Below are positions 1 to 9,100 of a stretch of 24,566 bases of DNA, one piece after another. Below the pieces are notes generated by a model. That model saw only the letters and a program-made list of their open reading frames with translations, searched no databases and was not told the DNA's origin. The first letter of the stretch is position 1; every line of letters begins with the position of its first letter. The stretch spans positions 1 through 24,566 of the forward strand of contig CAZPEM010000036.1 of the NCBI GenBank assembly GCA_964585575.1. The letters are read 5' to 3'. The stretch comes from UBA4655 sp964585575. GTDB lineage: Bacteria > Planctomycetota > Planctomycetia > Pirellulales > UBA1268. Both the position numbers and the translations under genes were made by a program.

Positions 1-86
1 GAGGATACACCTGAGGCTCCTCGACGTTCCCCGCCCCCCCCGAACACGCCCCCCGGGAGCGTTCAGCATCGGAGTGCCTACGAGAA

Positions 87-228
87 GACCGTGAGGGGCT
101 GCCCGTGTGCCCGAGCCGGCGTAGCTGACAAGCGGAGGCATGGATGCCGAGAGCGCAGGCAGCTCCGAGCGAGCGAAGGCCCTGGAGGGCCGTAGCGAGC
201 GTCCGGCGAGGGCATACGGGCGGCCCCG
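87..228. repeat. Structured inverted-repeat intergenic element
   Basis: This non-coding stretch lies just past the 3' end of ettA. Its ends form a long imperfect inverted repeat: 95-112 can pair with 210-227 over 18 positions, and the only two non-Watson-Crick positions (100/222 and 107/215) are both G-U wobbles when read as plus-strand RNA. Inside are two small hairpins with the same TGGA loop: 137-148 (arms GGCA/TGCC) and 178-191 (arms GGCCC/GGGCC). A 21-base stretch at 87-107 recurs exactly at 17196-17216. This looks like a dispersed structured repeat (REP- or MITE-like, or a 3'-flank RNA element). I do not recognise a named family, and the open frame across it looks fortuitous. Confidence 0.55.
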
Positions 229-280
229 AACCCAGCACGCTTGACCCGCCTGAAATGCACCAGCCCGCGTCAGGCCAGCA

Positions 281-1954
<1,674 letters not shown>

Positions 1955-2075
1955 CGACGACGTTTACCGTTTATGGAGAAAACCGCGTTTGGAAAAACCG
2001 AATGCTTCCCGTCGGGTCGGTCCGTCCCGGGATGCGGAATCGTATCGCAATGGTCCAGCGGCTACGAGCGGGGTG

Positions 2076-2105
2076 TTTGCAGGCGGGAGAAGAAGGGACT
2101 AAAAT
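2076..2105 (+). promoter_or_regulatory. Candidate sigma70-type promoter for the sulfurtransferase gene
   Basis: TTTGCA (2076-2081) and TAAAAT (2100-2105) are separated by 18 bases in the 185-base divergent gap after ettA. The -10 matches consensus at 5 of 6 positions and the -35 at 4 of 6. Transcription would start near 2112, leaving a leader of about 28 nt that includes the GGAGA ribosome site at 2129-2133. Assigned by eye only. Confidence 0.45.
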
Positions 2106-2139
2106 TCCCCATGATTTCCCTTCAAGCCGGAGATGATTC

Positions 2140-3099
2140 ATGCCCGCCTACGCCGACGAATCCGTGCTCGTGTCCACCGATTGGGTCATCGAGCATCTGA
2201 ACGACGCGAACGTTCGGATCGTCGAGTCGGACGAGGACAGGGCGCTTTACGTTCAGGGACACGTTCCCGGGGCCGTCGAGATCGACTGGCAGACCGACCT
2301 CCAGGACGGCGTCCAGCGGGACTACATCGATCGGGCAGCCTTCGAGAAGCTCTGCTCTGAGAAGGGGATTTCGAACGACACGACCGTCGTGTTTTACGGT
2401 GACAAGAACAACTGGTGGGCCTGCTACGCCTTCTGGGTCTTCAAGCTCTACGGTCACAAGGACTGTCGCATCATGAACGGCGGCCGGAAGAAGTGGCAGC
2501 TCGACGGCAAGCCCTGGTCGCAGGACAGGCCTTCCTTCCCGCGAACGACGTATACCGCGACGGAGCAGGACGGCTCGATCAGGGCCCTGCGGGACGAGGT
2601 TCTCAAGCACTGCAAGGCCGGCAAGCAGCTCCTCGACGTTCGCAGCCCGGAGGAATACCGGGGCGAGCGGATGCACATGCCGGATTATCCAAATGAGGGG
2701 GCCGTCCGCGGCGGCCACATCCCCGGCGCGGTCAACGTGCCGTGGCCGATGAACTGCAACGACGACGGCACGTTCAGGTCGGCCAAGGAGCTCGAAAAGC
2801 TCTACATCAAGGACTTGAAGATGAAGCGTCGCAGCCCCACGATCGCCTACTGCCGGATCGGCGAGCGGTCCAGCCTGACCTGGTTCGTGCTGAAGTTCCT
2901 GATGGGCTTTGGCAACGTGAAGAATTACGACGGCTCGTGGCTCGAGTGGGGCAACTGCGTCCGCGTGCCGATCGTGAAGGGGGCGAGTCCGTCGGGTGAC
3001 GCCACGGCCGCGTCCCATTCGACCGGGTCACAGCCGGCAGTATCTCAGCCGGCAGTATCTCAGCCAGCAGTATCTCAGCAAGCAGCGGCCCACGCGTGA
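2140..3099 (+). CDS. sseA: Thiosulfate/3-mercaptopyruvate sulfurtransferase (tandem rhodanese)
   Basis: The enzyme moves sulfane sulfur from thiosulfate or mercaptopyruvate to a thiophilic acceptor via a cysteine persulfide. The 319-residue protein has two rhodanese domains (about 8-130 and 148-280) and closely resembles the actinobacterial CysA/SseA type (WQTDLQDGVQRD, KLYGHKD, GGRKKWQLDG, YCRIGERSS). Only the C-terminal domain is catalytic: the loop CRIGER gives active C238 and R243. The ATG has GGAGA six bases upstream. SufE follows 79 bases downstream, suggesting a shared sulfur-transfer role. The family usually ends near residue 280; here a Ser/Gln/Pro/Ala tail (about 285-319) is encoded by tandem 15-bp repeats and is probably a disordered recent extension. 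Cytosolic, with no signal peptide. Confidence 0.93.
   Translation: MPAYADESVLVSTDWVIEHLNDANVRIVESDEDRALYVQGHVPGAVEIDWQTDLQDGVQRDYIDRAAFEKLCSEKGISNDTTVVFYGDKNNWWACYAFWVFKLYGHKDCRIMNGGRKKWQLDGKPWSQDRPSFPRTTYTATEQDGSIRALRDEVLKHCKAGKQLLDVRSPEEYRGERMHMPDYPNEGAVRGGHIPGAVNVPWPMNCNDDGTFRSAKELEKLYIKDLKMKRRSPTIAYCRIGERSSLTWFVLKFLMGFGNVKNYDGSWLEWGNCVRVPIVKGASPSGDATAASHSTGSQPAVSQPAVSQPAVSQQAAAHA
3031..3085 (+). repeat. In-frame 15-bp tandem repeat in the sulfurtransferase tail
   Basis: The unit CAGCCGGCAGTATCT occurs at 3031-3045 and 3046-3060, with a one-base variant at 3061-3075 and a degenerate fourth partial copy to 3085. It encodes the five-residue repeat QPAVS, so copy-number change keeps the frame. 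Confidence 0.9.
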
Positions 3100-3119
3100 A
3101 CGGGCCCACGCGTGAACGG
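3088..3119 (+). repeat. 16-bp tandem duplication spanning the sulfurtransferase stop codon
   Basis: GCCCACGCGTGAACGG occurs at 3088-3103 and again, directly abutting, at 3104-3119. The first copy supplies the TGA stop (3097-3099); the second lies in the 3' gap. Both copies are identical, so the duplication is probably recent. Confidence 0.9.
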
Positions 3120-3178
3120 CGGCCGGCGAGCCCCCGACGGCCAACCTCCCGTGAGCTGGCCGCAGTGACCGACCCAAT

Positions 3179-3658
3179 GTGCAGGCGTTCATGACCGGCG
3201 TGCAGGACCGTCTCGAGCAGGTGATCGCGGAGTTTTCCGACCTCGATGGCCGCGAGAAACTCGAACTCCTGCTCGACTACGCGTCATCCCTCCCCCCGCT
3301 GCCCGCGGAATACGCGGCCGACAAGCCGCAGCAGCGGGTGCACGAATGCCAGACCCCCGTCTACCTCTGGGTGAAGCTCGGGGCCGGGGGGGCCGCCGCA
3401 GGCGACGAAAGACCGATCGAGTTGATCGCAGAGGTCGCCGAGGAGGCGCCGACCGTCAAGGGATTCGTCTCGGTCCTGGCGGAGGCGGTTCGCGGGCGTC
3501 CTGCCGAGGAGGTGCTCGGCATTCGAGACGACCTGCTCGACCGGCTCGGCCTCGCGGAGGTGCTCGGCATCATGCGTGCCCGCGGTCTGCGGGCGATCGT
3601 CGAGCACGTGAAGAGGCGGGTCCTCGCGGCGATGGAAAAAGCCTCCGATCCCAGCTGA
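3179..3658 (+). CDS. sufE: Fe-S cluster assembly sulfur acceptor SufE
   Basis: SufE accepts persulfide sulfur from the cysteine desulfurase SufS and passes it to SufB of the SufBCD scaffold. The protein is 159 residues from GTG at 3179, or 155 from ATG at 3191; neither start has a convincing Shine-Dalgarno. The family pattern is clear: an N-terminal helix (FSDLDGREKLELLLDYASSL), the acceptor loop RVHECQTPVYLWVK with C57 as the persulfide-carrying cysteine, then an acidic strand and the C-terminal EEVLGIRDDLLDRLGL region. SufS and SufBCD are not in the window. The upstream neighbour is a sulfurtransferase, so a role in a wider sulfur relay is possible. The gene converges on hpnH with a 36-base gap. 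Confidence 0.93.
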   Translation: MQAFMTGVQDRLEQVIAEFSDLDGREKLELLLDYASSLPPLPAEYAADKPQQRVHECQTPVYLWVKLGAGGAAAGDERPIELIAEVAEEAPTVKGFVSVLAEAVRGRPAEEVLGIRDDLLDRLGLAEVLGIMRARGLRAIVEHVKRRVLAAMEKASDPS

Positions 3659-3694
3659 ATTCACCGGCTGCTGCAAGGGCGGATCGCGCCGGGC

Positions 3695-4837
3695 TCACTT
3701 CAGGATCGGCAGAAGGGGAGAGCCCTGGGGAGCAGGCCTTGGCGTGGGCTTGGGAACGCGGCGTTCCTCGCCGCCGGCAACCCAACGTTCCTCGCCGTGG
3801 CGAGCATCTGCACGTTTGCCCGTGCGGGAGCCGAAGAGCATGAGAGCGGCCGTGGCCATCATGCCCCGCACCGATCCGAACGTCTCCTCGACGGCCGCGG
3901 GCTCGTAGCCGCAGTGGACCATGCAGTCCTGGCACTTCGGGTTTCCACTCGCGCGACCGTAGGCGCCCCAGTCGGTCCCCTCCATGAGCTCGCGGAACGT
4001 CGCCGCATAGCCCTCGTCGAGCAGGTAGCAGGGCCGTTGCCAGCCAAAGAGGTTGTATGTCGGCGTGCCCCAGGGGCGGCATTCGAGATCCCAATTCCCC
4101 TTGAGAAACTCGAGAAAGACGGGCGACTGATTGAACCGCCACGACCGCTTCGCTTCGCCCAGCATCCGCTCGAAGACCCGTTGCGCCCTCCCACGGTCGA
4201 GGAAATGGTCCTGGTCGGGCGCTTTTGCGTATGCGTAGCCCGGCGACACCATCATCCCCTCGACGCCGAGCGACATGACCTCGTCGAAGAAGCGTCGGTA
4301 GGCGGCGGGGTCCGCGTCCGTGAAGAGCGTCGAGTTGGTCGTGACGCGAAAACCCGCCCGTCGGGCCGCACGAATCGCCGACACCGCGATGTCGTAGATT
4401 CCGTCCCGGCAGACGGCGTGGTCGTGGATCTCCCGCGGGCCGTCGAGATGCACTGAAAAAGCGAGGTACCGGCTGGGCGTGAATCGGGGCAGCATCTCCT
4501 CCAGGCGAATGGCATTCGTGCAGAGGTAGAGGTACTTCCTGCGGGCCACGATGCCCGCCACGATCTCTTCGATCTGCGGATGGAGAAGAGGCTCTCCGCC
4601 GGGAATCGACACGATGGGGGCCCCGCATTCATCGACCGCCCTGAAGCACTCCTCGGGCGACAGGTGTCGCCGCAGCACCTCGGCCGGGTGCTGAATCTTG
4701 CCGCAGCCCCCGCAGGCCAGATTGCAGCGGAAGAGCGGTTCGAGCATCAGAACGAGCGGATACCGCGTGTTGCCCCGCAACCGCTGTCGGATAACGTGGC
4801 GGACCACGGCTGCCATCTGTCCAAAGGGCACGCTCAT
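3695..4837 (-). CDS. hpnH: Adenosyl-hopene transferase HpnH (radical SAM)
   Basis: HpnH joins a 5'-deoxyadenosyl radical to diploptene to give adenosylhopane, the first step to extended C35 hopanoids. The 380-residue protein carries the radical SAM cluster motif C38-x3-C42-x2-C45 (FRCNLACGGCGK), the GGEPLLHPQIEEIV motif for SAM binding, and the family stretches SVHLDGPREIHD, TNSTLF, PGYAYAKAPDQDHFL and PTYNLFGWQRPCYLLDEGY. Cysteines near the C-terminus (NPKCQDCMVHCGYE) are also family-typical. The ATG at 4837 is chosen because it overlaps the cyclase stop as ATGA and begins the family N-terminus MSVPFGQM; the frame stays open upstream only as a shadow. The last 45 or so residues (Arg/Pro rich) look unconserved. 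Confidence 0.95.
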   Translation of the reverse strand: MSVPFGQMAAVVRHVIRQRLRGNTRYPLVLMLEPLFRCNLACGGCGKIQHPAEVLRRHLSPEECFRAVDECGAPIVSIPGGEPLLHPQIEEIVAGIVARRKYLYLCTNAIRLEEMLPRFTPSRYLAFSVHLDGPREIHDHAVCRDGIYDIAVSAIRAARRAGFRVTTNSTLFTDADPAAYRRFFDEVMSLGVEGMMVSPGYAYAKAPDQDHFLDRGRAQRVFERMLGEAKRSWRFNQSPVFLEFLKGNWDLECRPWGTPTYNLFGWQRPCYLLDEGYAATFRELMEGTDWGAYGRASGNPKCQDCMVHCGYEPAAVEETFGSVRGMMATAALMLFGSRTGKRADARHGEERWVAGGEERRVPKPTPRPAPQGSPLLPILK

Positions 4838-6849
4838 GCGACGAGTTCCTCGTGGACTTCCCTCACTCGCACGTCCCGGGCCGAAACGGCCGCAGCCCGG
4901 CCTGCACGGAGCAGCGCGATCAGCGGGAAATAGATCCGGTAGTAGTGATACCGCAGATAGAACACCTTCGGGAAACCGGTGCCCGTGAAGGCGGTCTCCT
5001 CCCACCCGCCGTCTTCCTGTTGCCGGTCAAGCAGCCAACGGGCACCATGTTCGACCGCCTCGGAATCGCCGCGGCCTGCGGCGACGAGACCCGCGACGGC
5101 CCATGCCGTCTGCGACGGCGTCGGCTCACCACGGCCCGCCCAAGCCCGGTCGGCATAACTCTCCGGCGACTCGCCCCAGCCGCCGCCCGGCTGCTGGTGA
5201 TCGACCAGCCAATCGGCCGCGGCAGCCACCGCGGGATCGTCGCCGGCGACGCCGACGGCGACGAGGCCCTCGATCGCCTGCCAGGTCCCATAGATGTAGT
5301 TCACACCCCAACGGCCAAACCAGGCTCCATCCCGTTCCTGCCGCGCCCGCAGGTAGTCGCAGCCCCGGTCCACGGTCGCATGGCCGACGCGATACCCGAC
5401 CCTCCCGAGCGCCTCGAGAACCCGCCCCGCGAGGTCGGGCGAACTCGGGTCGATCATGGCGTTGTGGTCGGCGAACGGCACCTTGCAGAGCAGCTCCATC
5501 GTGTTGTCGCGGTCGAACGCGGCCCAGCCGCCGTCGCTGTTCTGCATCGACTCCAGCCACCGGCAAGCCCGTCCAATGGCGGCATCCGTCCGTCGAAGCC
5601 GGTCCTCCGAACCGCCGGTCCCGGCCCGCAGCGAGCGATAGGCCGCCAAGCCGATGACGACCATCGCCGTGTCATCGATGTCGGGATAGAAGCGATTGGC
5701 GTATTCGAAGCACCAGCCCGCGGGCTCGCAGGCGACGCGGCTCGACCAGTCGCCGGGCGTACGAATCTCGCGTTCGAGCAGCCACTCGACGCCGCGATCG
5801 AGATGCTCTCCGTCCAGGGAGTCGTCGAAGGCCGCCGCCTCCGCCAGCGCCTTGAGGGTGATGGCGGTGTCCCACACCGGGGACCGGCACGGCTCCAGCC
5901 GGGTCGTTCCGTTCTGCTCCGGCTCGACGAGCCCCTCGAGGTGCCTCCAGCACTCCAGGACCTCTTCCGAGTCGTCCGCGCAGCCCATCGACTTCAGCCC
6001 GATGATGCTCCAGACGATCGGAGGAAATATCGCGCCGAGCCCGTCGCTGCCCTCGAATCGTTCGAGCATCCACTCGCGGCAGGCCGCCACGGCGCGGCGC
6101 CGCAACGGTGCGATGCCGAGCCGCTCGAGGAGCTTGATCGCCGAATCGATGCCGCGGAAGAATGATGCCCACCAGCCGTCGGGGCCGAGCCGCGTCGCAC
6201 CGCATCCGGCCGCCCGTGCGTCGGCGAACAGTTCGGCGATGCCTCGATCGGGCGGGAGCGGCCGCACCGGCTTGAACGCCCACATGAGCGAAAGTGGCAC
6301 GATCATCGTCCGAGACCAGGCCGACACGCTTCCCAGGTTGATCGGAAACCAGCTCGGCAAAAGCACCATCTCGGGCGGCACGGCCGGGCAGGCGTCGTAG
6401 GACATCTGCCCGACGAGCGCGAGGTAGAAGCGGGTAAAGCTGTTGACCGCCCACGGTCCGCCGGAGCGGGAGATGGCCTTCCTGGCACGTCGCATCGGTT
6501 CCGTGTCGGCGGACTGCCCCACGGCCTTCAACGCGAGGTAGGCCTTGACGCTCGCGCTGACATCCACCGCGCCGCCGGGATGGATCGCCCAACCTCCGTC
6601 GACGAGTTGCAGATCGAGAATTCTCGCCGCCACCGCTCGTACGCGATCGGCGTAGCGGCCGTCGATCCGGCCCGCCCATGCCAGCAGAATCAGGTACTCG
6701 CTCTCGAGGATCGAGTCGCCCTCGAGCGGACCCCGCCAGTGGCCGTCAGGATGCTGCCTCGACAGCAGCCAGTCCACCGTCCGCGCAGCTCCGTCAGCCT
6801 CGCGTCGAGGACTGCGAACCGTCTTCAATCCGTTCAGGCCAAGCTTCAT
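4834..6849 (-). CDS. shc: Squalene-hopene cyclase
   Basis: The enzyme cyclises squalene to hopene/diplopterol at the membrane, the committed step of hopanoid synthesis. The 671-residue protein is full length for the family. It has the catalytic acid motif DIDDTA at 390-395 and several QW repeats, for example QNSDGGW (436-442), QERDGAWFGRW (504-514), QQPGGGW (552-558) and QQEDGGW (610-616), followed by the C-terminal FPKVFYLRYHYYRIYFPLIAL signature. WFGRWGVNYIYGTW and the VKAYLAL region also fit. The ATG has AGGGA eight bases upstream. Its TGA overlaps the hpnH ATG, so the two are probably translationally coupled. Genes for squalene synthesis (hpnCDE or sqs) are not in the window. Confidence 0.96.
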   Translation of the reverse strand: MKLGLNGLKTVRSPRREADGAARTVDWLLSRQHPDGHWRGPLEGDSILESEYLILLAWAGRIDGRYADRVRAVAARILDLQLVDGGWAIHPGGAVDVSASVKAYLALKAVGQSADTEPMRRARKAISRSGGPWAVNSFTRFYLALVGQMSYDACPAVPPEMVLLPSWFPINLGSVSAWSRTMIVPLSLMWAFKPVRPLPPDRGIAELFADARAAGCGATRLGPDGWWASFFRGIDSAIKLLERLGIAPLRRRAVAACREWMLERFEGSDGLGAIFPPIVWSIIGLKSMGCADDSEEVLECWRHLEGLVEPEQNGTTRLEPCRSPVWDTAITLKALAEAAAFDDSLDGEHLDRGVEWLLEREIRTPGDWSSRVACEPAGWCFEYANRFYPDIDDTAMVVIGLAAYRSLRAGTGGSEDRLRRTDAAIGRACRWLESMQNSDGGWAAFDRDNTMELLCKVPFADHNAMIDPSSPDLAGRVLEALGRVGYRVGHATVDRGCDYLRARQERDGAWFGRWGVNYIYGTWQAIEGLVAVGVAGDDPAVAAAADWLVDHQQPGGGWGESPESYADRAWAGRGEPTPSQTAWAVAGLVAAGRGDSEAVEHGARWLLDRQQEDGGWEETAFTGTGFPKVFYLRYHYYRIYFPLIALLRAGRAAAVSARDVRVREVHEELVA

Positions 6850-6890
6850 GCCGAATATCCCTGCATCCTTGCACGAGAGAGTCGAGCGAG

Positions 6891-6919
6891 AGAATAGAAG
6901 TAGGTGTTGGAATCAACAA
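6891..6919 (-). promoter_or_regulatory. Candidate promoter for shc-hpnH
   Basis: On the minus strand TTGTTG (6919-6914) and TATTCT (6896-6891) are 17 bases apart in the 101-base gap between the kinase stop and the cyclase ATG. The match is partial (3 of 6 and 4 of 6), but the spacing is ideal and the leader would be about 35 nt. It would allow hopanoid genes to be transcribed separately from the kinase. Confidence 0.35.
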
Positions 6920-6950
6920 GGTCGGCAAGCGGCGGGATTCGCAGCGGCCG

Positions 6951-8150
6951 TCATACTGGAGAAGATGCGTCGGCCCTGCGGCCTCGATTGGACGCCATTT
7001 CCGGCGTTACGGGCAGGTCGATCGAAACGGTCGTCCCGACCCCGTATCGCGACTCGATCGAGGTCCGACCGCCATTGATCTCGACGAGCCGCCAGACCTT
7101 CGAGAGTCCCAGCCCGATACCCCGACCGGCCTCCCGGCCGCTGAAGAAAGGATCGAAGGCGCGAGCAAGGGTGTCCCGGTCCATTCCCGGCCCGTCGTCG
7201 TCGATCTGCACGCGACAGGTCATTGGGGGGCCGATGTCCTTCGCCGCAGCCTCGTCGGCATTCAGCCCGACGCGGACCCTGATTTCCCCGCTGGTGCTGC
7301 CCGCCTCGATCGCGTTCAGCAGCACCGCCCTCACCGCCTCATCCAATTGGCTCGAGTCCCAATCGCCGACGATCTCCAGCGTGGGAGCATCCACCACGAT
7401 TGCGACGGCCCGCGCCCGGGCCGCCGCGTCCACAGCCTCCACGGCCGCGGCGACGATCGACTGAGCCGATGACTTACGCCGAACCGGCTTCGGAGGCCGT
7501 GCGAAAAGCATCAGGCCGCCGATCATGTCTCGGGCTCGAAATGCCTGGTCGATGATCGCTGCAAGACGGCGCCTGCGTTCGGGATCCCGCTCGCCCGGCA
7601 GCAGCGACTGGGCGCGGGTCGCGATGTTGGCCAGCGGGTTGTTGATCTCGTGACCGGCGCCGTAGGCCAACTGCTTCATCGACTCGATTCGTGCTTCGAC
7701 GACCGCCCGCTCGAAGTCGATGCCGTGCCGACCAGCCGCAGCCGCCAAGGCCGCGAGCCGCGAGAGCAGCCGACCGGCCGAGGAGACGGCGTCGGGCGTC
7801 GAGGCGGAAAGGCTGTCACGGAGCGCGACGAGCATGGCGGCATTGCGGGACGATTCCTCGGCGTCGCCGCCAGGAAGCGTCGGCGGGCCGCTGGTCGCTC
7901 CGCCGATGGCCGGGGATCGCACGGCCTGCGAGGCCGCCGGAATCCATCGAGCGACCGGCGATCCTGCCGGAAACCGCTCGCGTAGGATTTCGCCGAGCGG
8001 TCGAACCACACCGGACTGCTCACCCTGCCACAACGCCGACGAGACGCACGAGGCGACGGCATCGGCGAGATCGATGCACTCGGCCTGGGAAAGCTCGACG
8101 CTCGAGGGCCCGCCAGGACCCTCGAGCGTCAGCATGATTCCGGATCGCAC
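6951..8150 (-). CDS. Soluble sensor histidine kinase (HisKA-HATPase)
   Basis: The 399-residue kinase has no membrane segment, so it should sense a cytosolic cue or be driven by a partner. Residues 1-150 are a low-similarity, Ala/Ser-rich input region with no domain I recognise. The dimerisation/phosphoacceptor part carries H167 in GAGHEINNPL; the ATPase part has an N-box (AVRAVLLNAIEAG), G1 box (DDGPGM), F-box (FDPFFSGREAGRGIGLGL) and G-rich end (GVGTTVSIDLP). The start is GTG at 8150, six bases after the stop of the HTH-receiver gene; ATG at 8135 is possible. The close spacing makes the HTH-receiver protein its likely partner. The signal is unknown. Confidence 0.88.
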   Translation of the reverse strand: MRSGIMLTLEGPGGPSSVELSQAECIDLADAVASCVSSALWQGEQSGVVRPLGEILRERFPAGSPVARWIPAASQAVRSPAIGGATSGPPTLPGGDAEESSRNAAMLVALRDSLSASTPDAVSSAGRLLSRLAALAAAAGRHGIDFERAVVEARIESMKQLAYGAGHEINNPLANIATRAQSLLPGERDPERRRRLAAIIDQAFRARDMIGGLMLFARPPKPVRRKSSAQSIVAAAVEAVDAAARARAVAIVVDAPTLEIVGDWDSSQLDEAVRAVLLNAIEAGSTSGEIRVRVGLNADEAAAKDIGPPMTCRVQIDDDGPGMDRDTLARAFDPFFSGREAGRGIGLGLSKVWRLVEINGGRTSIESRYGVGTTVSIDLPVTPEMASNRGRRADASSPV

Positions 8151-8156
8151 GGCAGA

Positions 8157-8747
8157 TCACCCGTTCGCCGCCGGAACCGACTCCATGTCGAGCAGCGTGC
8201 AGATGCGATCGACGAGCACCTCCGCCTCGAACGGCTTTTGCAGGAACTCGTTGGCCCCGGAGGCCTTGAGGTCCTCGATCCGATCGGGCTCGCACATGCC
8301 GGAGATGCAGATGATCCGCACGTCGTCCATGCTCGAGTCGCTGCGGACCCGCTGGCAAACTTCCTTGCCGTTGATATCGGGCAGCATGACGTCGAGCACG
8401 ATGAGGTCGGGCCGATAGTCCTTGACCATCATGCCCGCATCGAACCCATTGTTGACGCTGCGGGTCTCAAACCTGCCGTCTCTCTCGAGCACGTCGGTAA
8501 TGAGCTCGACGAGGTCCTGATCGTCGTCCACGACGAGGATCTTCCGGCGACCGCTCTCGAGCGCGTCGGTCGGAATCCCGTTGTCTCTCATGAAGAGAAA
8601 CAGTTGATCCCGCGGAATTCGTCGAAACCGGCTGCCCGGAACGCGAAATCCCTTGAGCTGTCCGGAGTCGAAGCAACGGATGATCGTCTGCTGGCTGACC
8701 TTGCAGATTTTCGCAGCTTCGCCGGTCGTATAGACAGTCTTTTGCAT
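8157..8747 (-). CDS. HTH (excisionase/MerR-type) - receiver response regulator
   Basis: The 196-residue protein has an N-terminal winged-helix DNA-binding domain of the excisionase/MerR type (YTTGEAAKICKVSQQTIIRC, then RVPGSRFRRIPRDQLFLFM, about 5-55) and a C-terminal CheY-like receiver (about 68-187). Receiver landmarks are present: acidic D74-D75, phosphoacceptor D119 in LIVLDVMLPD, S149 at the Thr/Ser switch and K171 in QKPF. The order is reversed from most response regulators, which put the receiver first. The ATG has a purine-rich site (GGGAGAGGG) nine bases upstream. The kinase gene follows after six bases. The DNA target is unknown; inverted repeats in the leader (8765-8782 and TTGCGCAA near 9039) are candidates for autoregulation. 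Confidence 0.9.
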   Translation of the reverse strand: MQKTVYTTGEAAKICKVSQQTIIRCFDSGQLKGFRVPGSRFRRIPRDQLFLFMRDNGIPTDALESGRRKILVVDDDQDLVELITDVLERDGRFETRSVNNGFDAGMMVKDYRPDLIVLDVMLPDINGKEVCQRVRSDSSMDDVRIICISGMCEPDRIEDLKASGANEFLQKPFEAEVLVDRICTLLDMESVPAANG

Positions 8748-8764
8748 CTCCTACCACCCTCTCC

Positions 8765-8782
8765 CTAGCGTGGTATCGCTAG
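8765..8782. promoter_or_regulatory. Inverted repeat upstream of the HTH-receiver gene
   Basis: CTAGCG (8765-8770) and CGCTAG (8777-8782) flank a six-base centre, just upstream of the ribosome site of the HTH-receiver gene. It could be an operator for that DNA-binding domain or a small RNA hairpin. There is no direct evidence for either. Confidence 0.35.
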
Positions 8783-9022
8783 TCTGTGGAATCTGCCGTT
8801 GTCCTCGCCATGAGCACGCCGGCGGATTCCTGGGCCTCCTTGCACCATGAGCATCATCTCATCATCCCGCCCCTCGGGAATTGCCCGAAACGCGGTCTCA
8901 TCCTGAATTCTCTTCGATCGATCGCCTCCACCGGCGATCACGGGGCTTGGGATACCAAGGGGCGGCTGAAGAATCCTGAAATCGTTGCCGCCGATCCTGC
9001 CATCCTTGCCACGATGCATCGA

Positions 9023-9051
9023 ACTATAGCGCAGCTTGCGCAATGAGTCAA
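9023..9051 (-). promoter_or_regulatory. Near-consensus sigma70 promoter for the two-component operon
   Basis: On the minus strand TTGACT (9051-9046) and TATAGT (9028-9023) are exactly 17 bases apart, matching consensus at 5 of 6 positions each. It is the best promoter match I found in the window. It points toward the HTH-receiver and kinase genes, with a start expected near 9016. The palindrome TTGCGCAA lies within its spacer, which suggests repression by a bound regulator. Confidence 0.65.
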
Positions 9052-9100
9052 CACCGATCCAGCCACCTCAAACCCTGCCGGCGCAACACTTTGCGCAAGC
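9034..9100. promoter_or_regulatory. Paired TTGCGCAA palindromes (candidate operators)
   Basis: GCTTGCGCAA (9034-9043) and its exact inverse TTGCGCAAGC (9091-9100) each contain the perfect 8-bp palindrome TTGCGCAA, with centres 55 bases apart (about five helical turns). One copy lies within the promoter spacer; the other lies about 40 bases upstream of the -35, next to the stop of the preceding gene. A dimeric regulator could bind both sites and loop the DNA. Confidence 0.5.

Noticed and set aside
78..260. 60-residue minus-strand frame over the inverted-repeat element
   Set aside because: It lies across a structured repeat and is Arg/Pro/Ser-rich with no signature.
8765..9043. Small minus-strand frame in the two-component leader
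   Set aside because: Its only long start is a TTG inside the promoter; the later ATG at 9019 sits at the expected transcription start, with no ribosome site and no recognisable family.
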